5,308 nucleotides of DNA from an uncultured Planctomycetaceae bacterium. GTDB taxonomy: Bacteria; Planctomycetota; Planctomycetia; Planctomycetales; Planctomycetaceae. The notes under the pieces were generated by a model. The model did not search any database, was not told the DNA's origin, and saw only the letters and a program-made list of their open reading frames with translations. The DNA is taken from contig CAIJTL010000713.1 of NCBI GenBank assembly GCA_903823545.1, forward strand, positions 1 to 5,308. Direction: 5' to 3'. This document shows, piece after piece, positions 1 through 5,008 of this stretch (positions within the stretch are counted from its first letter, which is position 1; each line of letters begins with the position of its first letter). The translations under genes and the position numbers were made by a program.

Positions 1-30
1 CTCTTTCCCTACACGACGCTGTTCCTATCT
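1..30 (+). other. Residual Illumina sequencing adapter (assembly artefact)
   Basis: These 30 bases match the 3' part of the Illumina TruSeq universal / read-1 primer, which ends in ACACGACGCTCTTCCGATCT. They differ only at position 21 (G instead of C) and position 26 (T instead of G), that is 28 of 30 identical. The first 20 bases are a perfect match. Such a match at the very first base of a window is best read as untrimmed adapter at a contig end, with the two mismatches being low-quality read-end errors. It should be masked. Genuine sequence probably begins at or shortly after base 31. Confidence 0.93.
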
Positions 31-33
31 GAT

Positions 34-50
34 CGACCTAGCATCGGTCG
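34..50. repeat. Short inverted repeat (5-bp stem, 7-base loop)
   Basis: CGACC at 34-38 is the reverse complement of GGTCG at 46-50, with loop TAGCATC. It directly abuts the larger inverted repeat that starts at base 50, so the two may belong to one structured element. The stem is short and could arise by chance. It also lies next to the adapter, so its left side may be incomplete. Confidence 0.35.
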
Positions 51-96
51 GCGTGCCTGCCGCTTCGTCGCTACGCTCCTGAGCGGCAGGCACGCC
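50..96. repeat. Perfect 15-bp inverted repeat (REP-like hairpin)
   Basis: GGCGTGCCTGCCGCT at 50-64 is the exact reverse complement of AGCGGCAGGCACGCC at 82-96, separated by 17 bases. A 15-bp, GC-rich perfect stem is far beyond chance in a stretch this short. The interior has a second small palindrome, GCTC-CT-GAGC (75-84), that could compete with the main stem. No T-run follows either arm, so it is not a typical intrinsic terminator. The form, GC-rich arms with a short loop in noncoding DNA, fits a dispersed REP-like or MITE-like element. Family membership cannot be proven from one copy. Confidence 0.7.
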
Positions 97-136
97 AGTT
101 GGTTTGTCTTGTCTTCCACACTGCTTCCGCAACATA

Positions 137-190
137 CGAGGCGCAGAGACGCAAAGAAATAAGAGTACCTCTTTGCGTCCTTGCGCCTTG
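137..190. repeat. Long imperfect hairpin of the 'gcgcagagacgcaaag' repeat type
   Basis: Bases 137-157 pair with 170-190 along 21 positions, with one mismatch (147/180), two G-T wobbles (146/181 and 138/189) and a 12-base loop. The core arms GACGCAAAGA and TCTTTGCGTC are perfect. The motif, an alternation of 'gcgcagagacgcaaag' and 'ctttgcgtccttgcgcc', matches in style a noncoding hairpin repeat that I recall as dispersed in planctomycetes, acidobacteria and other environmental genomes. That is memory, not a search. There is no T-tract, so it is not an obvious terminator. It may be why the assembly broke nearby. Confidence 0.65.
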
Positions 191-355
191 GCGACTTTGA
201 GCTGACATTCCCCAGTCATCGTTACGACAAATGAATCGGGCCAATTTTTGACAATCAATTTCTGACAACGATGATGTGACAGGACGTGAATCGACCGTTC
301 GGTGATTCGGATAGTTGTCGTGAATCACGAGATCGTCCCAACAAGAGAGATAGAC
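191..355 (+). promoter_or_regulatory. Leader region of the sialidase-like gene with a possible promoter
   Basis: This gene-free stretch precedes the sialidase start. A consensus -35 hexamer TTGACA lies at 248-253. The only -10 candidate at a fitting distance is GATGAT (270-275, 16-base spacer), which matches TATAAT at only three positions, so the promoter call is weak. TGACA recurs at 249, 263 and 277, exactly 14 bases apart. Downstream, GAATC/GATTC half-sites occur at 288-292, 304-308 and 322-326, the last inside the palindrome CGTGA-A-TCACG (319-329). These could be operator sites, but no regulator gene is present to connect them to. Confidence 0.3.
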
Positions 356-1360
356 ATGATTCGTTTCTTATTCGCCGCCTGTTTGATGCTCGCGGTTCAT
401 TCCGTCGCAGTCTCGGATGAGGCGGACCTCAAACTTGTGCGGATTGCGAATCCCGTTGACGGACACATTCATCCGGCGGTTTGTCTGAGCCCGAAAGGGA
501 CGATCGTCGTCATCTACGGTCAGGTCAATCACCGCGATCTGAGGATCAGCAGATCGATTGACGGCGGGAAGGCGTGGTCCGCAACGGAGCCTTTCGCTCA
601 CACGGAAAAGAAAACTTATTACCCCGGTTCACTCACGACGTTGAGCGACGGTCAGTTGCTACACGCGTGGAATCGCTGGAGCGGCGAGGCAAATGAATTG
701 GAGCCGCGATCCGTTTTGTATTCGCTGTCGAGCGACGACGGCCTGACTTGGTCCCAACCGAAACCGTTTCCGCGCGACCCGAAGGTGATGAGTGTCATTC
801 GCCATCCGCTCGTTGAGCTGTCGCCGAATCAATGGCTGATGTCGCTCAGCGATCGCACTCTGATCTTTGATCCGGTTACCGAATCAAGCAGTCCATTTGG
901 GGACGGTCGCGCACATGGCTTGGTCCCGATCATCCGAACTCCGAAAGGGACTTTCGTCAGCGGAGCCGGGCTGCGATCGACGGATGGCGGTAAGACTTGG
1001 AACGAGATCAGCAAGTTCCCTAACCTGAAAGAGCAAGGCTGGCGACACGAAATGGTCTGTCTCTCGAATGGTTGGCTATTGGCGTCTGAAATCCTGGGGC
1101 CGGGTGTTGGTGGTGAGAGGATTCGATATGTGATTTCGCGAGATGACGGACTCACGTGGGGTGAGGTTTTCGAATACTACAATCCAGGCCGAGCAATAGG
1201 CGGTCGTGCTTGTCCTCGCACGATCGAACTCGATTCACAAACGGTTGGAGTCGTGTTCTATGACGTTGATCGCCAACAACCGGGAGGCTCGGGCTTGTTC
1301 TTCATGCGGATACCACTGGCCACATTGAAGTCTCGTTTGACGCCTCGCGCGGCCGACTGA
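356..1360 (+). CDS. Secreted sialidase-family / BNR (Asp-box) repeat protein
   Basis: The 334-residue product begins with a signal peptide (hydrophobic core about residues 4-19, cleavage near A18-V-S20), so it should act outside the cytoplasm. Four Asp boxes of the form S-x-D-x-G-x-T-W mark the blades of a sialidase-type beta-propeller: SIDGGKAW (67-74), SSDDGLTW (125-132), STDGGKTW (208-215) and SRDDGLTW (261-268). Length and layout fit the exo-alpha-sialidase/BNR_2 group, which is expanded in planctomycetes and often assigned to glycan breakdown. I cannot place the catalytic Arg triad or the Tyr/Glu nucleophile pair, so true neuraminidase activity is uncertain; hydrolysis of another sugar or pure binding is possible. 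An in-frame GTG at 302 would add 18 residues ahead of the signal peptide. ATG 356 is preferred because it puts the signal peptide at the N-terminus and follows a purine-rich AGAGAGA (344-350). Confidence 0.85.
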   Translation: MIRFLFAACLMLAVHSVAVSDEADLKLVRIANPVDGHIHPAVCLSPKGTIVVIYGQVNHRDLRISRSIDGGKAWSATEPFAHTEKKTYYPGSLTTLSDGQLLHAWNRWSGEANELEPRSVLYSLSSDDGLTWSQPKPFPRDPKVMSVIRHPLVELSPNQWLMSLSDRTLIFDPVTESSSPFGDGRAHGLVPIIRTPKGTFVSGAGLRSTDGGKTWNEISKFPNLKEQGWRHEMVCLSNGWLLASEILGPGVGGERIRYVISRDDGLTWGEVFEYYNPGRAIGGRACPRTIELDSQTVGVVFYDVDRQQPGGSGLFFMRIPLATLKSRLTPRAAD

Positions 1361-1386
1361 CGAACTTGTTCGAGCGGCCCATTTTT
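1351..1386 (+). terminator. Possible intrinsic terminator after the sialidase-like gene
   Basis: Overlapping the stop codon, GGCCG (1351-1355) can pair with CGGCC (1375-1379). Inside it, CGAA-CTTG-TTCG (1361-1372) forms a compact stem with a CUUG tetraloop. The segment ends in CCCATTTTT, giving a short U-run. The interior is asymmetric (five unpaired bases on one side, two on the other) and the U-run is only five long, so this is a moderate candidate. It would separate the sialidase-like gene from the DUF1326 gene. Confidence 0.4.
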
Positions 1387-1389
1387 CCC

Positions 1390-1419
1390 TTGTCAGGTTT
1401 CGCTCAGCAACGCGACAAT
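1390..1419 (+). promoter_or_regulatory. Candidate promoter for the DUF1326 gene
   Basis: TTGTCA (1390-1395) matches the -35 consensus at five of six positions. GACAAT (1414-1419) matches the -10 consensus at four of six, with an 18-base spacer. It lies just after the possible terminator and about 55 bases before the ATG, a sensible place for a separate promoter. Planctomycete promoters are not well defined and such matches arise by chance, so this is tentative. Confidence 0.3.
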
Positions 1420-1460
1420 CTCGCCCTGTCGACGGACGCCCTAATTTCACTCTTCCTGAA

Positions 1461-1466
1461 AAGGAG
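1461..1466 (+). promoter_or_regulatory. Shine-Dalgarno site that fixes the DUF1326 start
   Basis: AAGGAG lies seven bases before ATG 1474. This near-ideal ribosome binding site, together with the signal peptide that begins at that ATG, rules out the longer in-frame start at 1366. Confidence 0.8.
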
Positions 1467-1473
1467 CACAAAG

Positions 1474-2151
1474 ATGAGAACTCTTTCTCTGCTGCTCACC
1501 TCGCTGTTGTTGACGGTGACTGCGAATTCTTTGTTTGCCGGCTCAATCACTGGCGAATACCTCGAAGCACGCACTTGTGATGTTTACACCGGCCCTTGTT
1601 TCGCAAATGCGGAAATGAGCCTTGCCGGTAAAGAGGCCGTAATGGCCTGGAAAGTCGACAAAGGAAGTTGGAACGACGTGTCGCTCAGCGGTCTGGGTGT
1701 CGCGGTCATCGTCAAAGCCGAAGGGACGCTCGGCAACGATGGTGTTTTCCCGATGAAGGCGGGAAAGATGGCAGCAGTCATCATCGTCGACGAGAGTGCC
1801 TCGGCAGAGCAACGTGAAGCGCTCGTCGCCTTCGTCAAAGACTCCGCCGCTGAATACACCAAGAACGTGATCAAAGTCGTTTCCGCACCGATCACTCTGC
1901 AAAACGATCACCTCGAAGGGAAAGGACATTTTTCGGCCGGCAAGCTGGCGGCGATCCAGACTCGCAAAATGGGCAAGAAAGACTGCGTCTGCACCAACGA
2001 AATGATCTACTACCAACCGCTGACAAAGGTCGAAAACTTCAGCCCCGCTTACACGCTCCGTCAGTCGTATCAAGGTGATGGCCTGAACGGGAAGTGGACC
2101 AACAACAACACTCGTAGCGCGTTCTTGGCGACCTTCCGAGTGAAGTCGTAA
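1474..2151 (+). CDS. Secreted DUF1326 domain protein
   Basis: The 225-residue product has a clear signal peptide (hydrophobic residues 5-18, cleavage after A22 in SLFA-GS). The mature protein opens with GEYLEARTCDVYTGPCFAN (27-45), which I recognise as the hallmark of DUF1326, a family without assigned function. It has four cysteines: C35 and C42 around the TCDVYTGPC segment, and C171 and C173 as a C-x-C in KKDCVCTNE, with H152 in between. All cysteines are in the mature exported part, so disulfides or a metal site are plausible but unproven. The C-terminal part is rich in polar and aromatic residues, fitting an all-beta fold. ATG 1474 is chosen for its Shine-Dalgarno site. The propeller gene follows 65 bases downstream on the same strand and may be co-transcribed. 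Family call good, function unknown. Confidence 0.85.
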   Translation: MRTLSLLLTSLLLTVTANSLFAGSITGEYLEARTCDVYTGPCFANAEMSLAGKEAVMAWKVDKGSWNDVSLSGLGVAVIVKAEGTLGNDGVFPMKAGKMAAVIIVDESASAEQREALVAFVKDSAAEYTKNVIKVVSAPITLQNDHLEGKGHFSAGKLAAIQTRKMGKKDCVCTNEMIYYQPLTKVENFSPAYTLRQSYQGDGLNGKWTNNNTRSAFLATFRVKS

Positions 2152-2203
2152 ACGGCAAGTTGGTCATGCCACCAATCAATGATTCAAGCGGTCGCATTAA
2201 ACC

Positions 2204-2209
2204 AGGAAG
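2204..2209 (+). promoter_or_regulatory. Shine-Dalgarno site that fixes the propeller gene start
   Basis: AGGAAG lies seven bases before ATG 2217. It supports that start over the upstream in-frame TTG 2160 and ATG 2166, which would place about 19 polar residues before the signal peptide. Confidence 0.7.
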
Positions 2210-2216
2210 CTTTGTC

Positions 2217-3800
2217 ATGAAGTCACGCTCGCTCTTCATTGCCGTCACCATGGCATTTCTTGGTTTAGTTTTCACCCAGGCGTTATGGGCCGCAGTCGTG
2301 AGTGGCACTATCGAATCGATCACTGTCGACAAAAGAAAACTCGTGCTCAAGCTGAGCGGTGATAAGCCGAAACAAGTTTTTTCAATTCCCGACGGAGCGA
2401 CAATCACACTGGATGGCAGAACGGTCAAACTCGATGCCCTGAAAGAGGGTCAACAGATGACCGTCTTCAGTACGAACGATGGCGCCGTCACCAAGTTGAC
2501 TGCTCGTGCCGCCAAAGCGAATCCAGACCCTGGCAGTACTCCATCCGAGCCACCGGCCCCCAAGGCCAAAAAGACAAAGCCTGGAAACGCCAAATCGGAC
2601 GACTCGGTGTCGGAGAAGGACGGCGGTGATTCACCTCAATTCAGTGGACCACGTCGAGACGGACATTCTGGTTCAGGAAAGATTGCGGCAGCTTGGACAG
2701 GACAAGGACCGAAACCGGTCTGGGCTACCGACGGACTGGGCGAAGGATACGCCGCAGTCTCCGTGGCCAACGGTCGCATCTACACGATGGGGCTGATCGC
2801 GAATGACGAAAAGGTTTTGGCGCTGGATGAAAAAAGTGGACGCCCTCTTTGGGGGACTTCGACTGGTGGCGAGGCATTCAAGGATGGAGCGGGAAATGGG
2901 CCGCGTTGCACTCCAACCGTGGATGGTGACCGCGTCTATGCCTTGGGTTGTTTCGGCGACTTGGTTTGTGTTGACGCCAAATCCGGGCAACGCCGTTGGC
3001 ACAAGAACATTCTCAAAGGCTTTGGATTTCGCGAGCGGACAACTCAATGGGCCATTTGTGAATCGCCTCTGGTGGATGGCGACAAGCTCATCGTCACACC
3101 GGGTGGCAATGACGCGACAATGGTGGCCCTCAATAAGAACACCGGCGATGTTCTTTGGAAATCGCAGGCACCTGGCAATCCGGCTCCCGGATATGCGTCG
3201 GCCATTGCGATCGAAGTTGGTGGAGTTCGCCAATACGTCAACTTTACCGCCCGCGGAGTTATCGGCGTGCGAGCTGACGACGGAGAATTTCTGTGGCAGA
3301 ACACCTCCGCCGCCAACGGAACGGCGAACTGTTCAGCAGCGGTCTTTCATGACAACCACATCTTCTACGCCTCTGGTTACGGCACCGGAGGCGCGTGTTT
3401 GCGGCTGGAATCGAACGGCAACACTACCAAAGCGGAAGAGGTCTACAAGACTCGCGAAATGCAAAACCACCACGGCGGCATGGTGGTCGTCGATGGGCTC
3501 CTGTATGGCTGTAACGAGAAAATCCTCACGTGCCTCGACATGCTCACGGGAAAAGTGATGTGGCAGAATCGTTCGGTAGGAAAAGGCTCGCTGACGTACG
3601 CGGACGGGCTACTGATTCTTCGTAGCGAAGATGGTCCACTCGCCCTCGTAGAAGCGAACTCACAACGTTACGTCGAGAAGGGACGATTCGATCAACCCAA
3701 ACGCAGTAACCGCCCTGCCTGGGCCTACCCCGTCGTAGCGAATGGACGACCTCTATTACGAGACCTCGATTCGCTGCTCTGCTTCGACTTGCGCCGATAG
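2217..3800 (+). CDS. Secreted PQQ-like beta-propeller protein with N-terminal beta domain
   Basis: The 527-residue product starts with a signal peptide (about 1-25, ALWA-AV). Residues 27-97 (VSGTIESITVDKR... to ...AVTKLTAR) alternate hydrophobic strands and turns like a small beta-barrel, resembling DUF5666-type domains. Residues 98-139 are a Pro/Lys/Asp-rich linker. The propeller opens with PQFSGPRRDGHS (140-151), close to the 'F-R-G-P-x-R-D-G' entry motif of planctomycete PQQ-like/BamB-like proteins. Blade motifs of the type A/C-x-D-x-x-(S/T)-G-x-x-x-W are at 202-212, 251-261, 304-314, 350-360 and 439-449, and the chain ends in the closing strand LLCFDL. No alcohol or glucose dehydrogenase catalytic motif or haem site (CxxCH) is visible, so a binding or scaffold role is likelier than a PQQ enzyme. 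Free cysteines at 231, 245, 251, 281, 372, 394, 432 and 439 are numerous for an exported protein. Confidence 0.85.
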   Translation: MKSRSLFIAVTMAFLGLVFTQALWAAVVSGTIESITVDKRKLVLKLSGDKPKQVFSIPDGATITLDGRTVKLDALKEGQQMTVFSTNDGAVTKLTARAAKANPDPGSTPSEPPAPKAKKTKPGNAKSDDSVSEKDGGDSPQFSGPRRDGHSGSGKIAAAWTGQGPKPVWATDGLGEGYAAVSVANGRIYTMGLIANDEKVLALDEKSGRPLWGTSTGGEAFKDGAGNGPRCTPTVDGDRVYALGCFGDLVCVDAKSGQRRWHKNILKGFGFRERTTQWAICESPLVDGDKLIVTPGGNDATMVALNKNTGDVLWKSQAPGNPAPGYASAIAIEVGGVRQYVNFTARGVIGVRADDGEFLWQNTSAANGTANCSAAVFHDNHIFYASGYGTGGACLRLESNGNTTKAEEVYKTREMQNHHGGMVVVDGLLYGCNEKILTCLDMLTGKVMWQNRSVGKGSLTYADGLLILRSEDGPLALVEANSQRYVEKGRFDQPKRSNRPAWAYPVVANGRPLLRDLDSLLCFDLRR

Positions 3801-3829
3801 CGCGAACATGAAGCGTGAAGACCGCCGTA

Positions 3830-3846
3830 CCGACACGATGCGTCGG
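3830..3846. other. Small hairpin downstream of the propeller gene
   Basis: CCGAC (3830-3834) pairs with GTCGG (3842-3846) around a 7-base loop, 30 bases after the stop codon. No T-run follows, so it is at best a weak or Rho-assisted 3' end structure. Confidence 0.25.
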
Positions 3847-3856
3847 GAGTTGTGTG

Positions 3857-3890
3857 GAGACTAATGAGCTTGTCTCGATGAGGTCTCATT
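3857..3890. other. Alternative hairpins in the gap before the three-gene group
   Basis: AATGAG (3863-3868) pairs with CTCATT (3885-3890). In competition, GAGAC (3857-3861) can pair with GTCTC at either 3872-3876 or 3883-3887. Such mutually exclusive stems could form an attenuator or a 3' end structure, but they are short and no matching leader peptide or T-run is seen. The rest of the 173-base gap (3801-3973) shows no convincing promoter. Confidence 0.25.
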
Positions 3891-3957
3891 CTGTGGGTTA
3901 ATTTCCCATGCGTGCTTCACTGAGTTACGATCCTCACGATTTTTGCTTTCCCTGATC

Positions 3958-3965
3958 AAAGGAGA
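3958..3965 (+). promoter_or_regulatory. Shine-Dalgarno site of the first gene in the three-gene group
   Basis: AAAGGAGA precedes ATG 3974, with GGAG ending nine bases before it. TTG 3971 is also in frame at six bases, and ATG 3986 would also keep the signal peptide, so the exact start is open by a few codons. ATG 3974 is the best compromise. Confidence 0.7.
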
Positions 3966-3973
3966 CTTGTTTG

Positions 3974-4645
3974 ATGCGTTTACCTATGAAGTTTTCGGCG
4001 GTCGTTGCCGTTGTATTGTGGACTCTTACGAACGTGGCTTTGGCTGAAAGTAGGCTCGAAGCAGTTGCCTCTTTGCCAGAAGGTGTTTCCAAAGACGTTG
4101 CCGCAGTGATCGATCCCAAGGGCTACCGAGTCGTCAATGAGAAGGGGCCTGTCTGTTCGGTCTGGCTCGTGAAAGAAGTCGCAATGAAGGCTGACTTCAA
4201 GCCGACATTGAGCGTGAAGTATCCGCTCGTCAGCGGCGAGTTGATTGGCGTGATGCAGGTTGAAGCCAAAAAGAAGTTCACGGACTTTCGCGGCCAAGAG
4301 ATCAAACCGGGAATTTACACGCTGCGATATGGCCAACAGCCGGAAGACGGCAATCATGTCGGAACCAGCGACCTCGCGGACTTCTTGCTCGGCATTCCAG
4401 CCGCGTCCGACTCCGATCCGAAACCGATCAGCGGCATCTCTTCGCTCTCCAAGAAAAGTGCGAAGACTGCCGGCTCAACTCACCCTGCGATCTTCTCGCT
4501 ACTGCCGGTTGAGAAGCCGACTGACGCAGCAGCACTGACTCACAACGCGGCGAAGGAACACACGATGTTGAGCGTCACGCTCGCCGCCAAAGGTGGATCG
4601 AAAGTGCCATTGCGCCTAATCGTGATTGGCAAATCGGGCGAGTAG
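3974..4645 (+). CDS. Secreted protein of unknown function
   Basis: I do not recognise this 223-residue protein with certainty. It has a signal peptide (MRLPMKF, hydrophobic core 8-23, cleavage after A24 in NVALA-ES). The mature part contains IDPKGYRVV (46-54), a central segment FRGQEIKPGIYTLRYGQQPEDGNHVGTSDLADFLLGI (105-141 by position), a Ser/Lys-rich stretch (150-170) and a beta-rich C-terminus ending VPLRLIVIGK. The KPGIYTLRY segment resembles the strand pattern of DUF2911-like beta-sandwich proteins, where a similar 'aG-x-Y-x-L' strand occurs, but this is a weak likeness. The single mature cysteine is C61. It heads a close group: the next gene begins 13 bases after its stop, suggesting joint transcription. 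An exported beta-sandwich protein is the most I would infer. Confidence 0.8.
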   Translation: MRLPMKFSAVVAVVLWTLTNVALAESRLEAVASLPEGVSKDVAAVIDPKGYRVVNEKGPVCSVWLVKEVAMKADFKPTLSVKYPLVSGELIGVMQVEAKKKFTDFRGQEIKPGIYTLRYGQQPEDGNHVGTSDLADFLLGIPAASDSDPKPISGISSLSKKSAKTAGSTHPAIFSLLPVEKPTDAAALTHNAAKEHTMLSVTLAAKGGSKVPLRLIVIGKSGE

Positions 4646-4658
4646 ATTCGAGCGAATA

Positions 4659-5000
4659 ATGGACTGGCTCGAATTGCTATGGTGGCACACGTGGTGGGAG
4701 TACGACCCGAACGGTCCGCTGAGCGACTTTGTCTGGCAACATGGCTTCAATTTGTTTGAGGGAACCTGTTGGTTTGCGTGCAGCTCATTGGTCATTCGCC
4801 GACATCTGCAACACCGCAAATCGAAATGCTTGGAGCTAAGTTACGCCGCTGCTTTTTTCTTCTTCGGCCTCAGCGACTTCGTTCAAGCCTATCGGCTGAC
4901 AAGTTGGTTACTCGTTTGGAAATTGTTCAATCTGATCGCGTTGCTTGTCCTCCGTAAGCGGACCATCAAGCGACATTACCCGTCGTCCGAAGTGTTCTGA
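4659..5000 (+). CDS. Small Trp-rich integral membrane protein of unknown function
   Basis: The 113-residue product has three likely membrane helices: about 29-46, 58-77 (containing AAAFFFFGLSDF) and 82-98. Its N-terminus, LLWWHTWWEYDPN (6-18), is very rich in tryptophan, with nine Trp in the whole protein, as in interfacial amphipathic segments. Basic clusters RRHLQHRKSK (47-56) and RKRTIKRH (99-106) flank the helices. By the positive-inside rule, both would tend to face the cytoplasm, which conflicts with two intervening helices only if both span fully in one direction; two helices between them is consistent. No catalytic or metal motif is evident. ATG 4659 is used; an in-frame TTG at 4626 would overlap the previous gene by 20 bases and add a polar extension. 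No clear Shine-Dalgarno site is present, which is common within planctomycete operons. It sits 13 bases after the secreted protein gene and 8 bases before the next gene. Confidence 0.75.
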   Translation: MDWLELLWWHTWWEYDPNGPLSDFVWQHGFNLFEGTCWFACSSLVIRRHLQHRKSKCLELSYAAAFFFFGLSDFVQAYRLTSWLLVWKLFNLIALLVLRKRTIKRHYPSSEVF

Positions 5001-5008
5001 GAATTGTC

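Noticed and set aside
31..190. CRISPR array or attachment site at the left end
   Set aside because: The repeats are inverted, unequal in sequence and not regularly spaced direct repeats; no integrase or cas gene is near.
25..328. Two overlapping open frames on the minus strand (25-258 and 71-328)
   Set aside because: They run through the inverted repeats and the adapter edge, have no signal, domain or ribosome binding site, and their translations look like chance reading of repeat DNA. Such repeat-derived frames are often over-annotated.
302..355. Longer start (GTG 302) for the sialidase-like gene
   Set aside because: It would put 18 polar residues in front of a normal signal peptide and run through the half-site cluster. 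ATG 356 gives a standard secreted protein.
356..364. Lipoprotein signal in the sialidase-like protein (F-A-A-C9)
   Set aside because: The cysteine comes after only eight residues, inside the hydrophobic core, so there is no proper lipobox; a standard signal peptidase I site near residue 20 fits better.
1366..1473. Longer start (TTG 1366) for the DUF1326 gene
   Set aside because: The region holds a possible terminator, a possible promoter and the AAGGAG site for ATG 1474, and the extension hides the signal peptide.
1543..2073. 176-codon open frame on the minus strand inside the DUF1326 gene
   Set aside because: It is fully antisense to a gene with a recognised family motif and a good ribosome binding site; the composition looks like a mirror frame and no domain is visible.
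2160..2175. TTGGT-CATGCC-ACCAA hairpin between the DUF1326 and propeller genes
   Set aside because: A 5-bp stem with no T-run is too weak for a terminator and likely chance in a 65-base gap.
2673..3233. 186-codon minus strand frame within the propeller gene
   Set aside because: It is antisense to clear coding sequence, without signal peptide, motif or ribosome binding site.
2803..3558. 251-codon + strand frame within the propeller gene
   Set aside because: It overlaps the PQQ-like coding frame, which has regular blade motifs. The alternative translation is Arg/Ser/Thr/Trp-rich without any pattern, as expected from a shifted frame.
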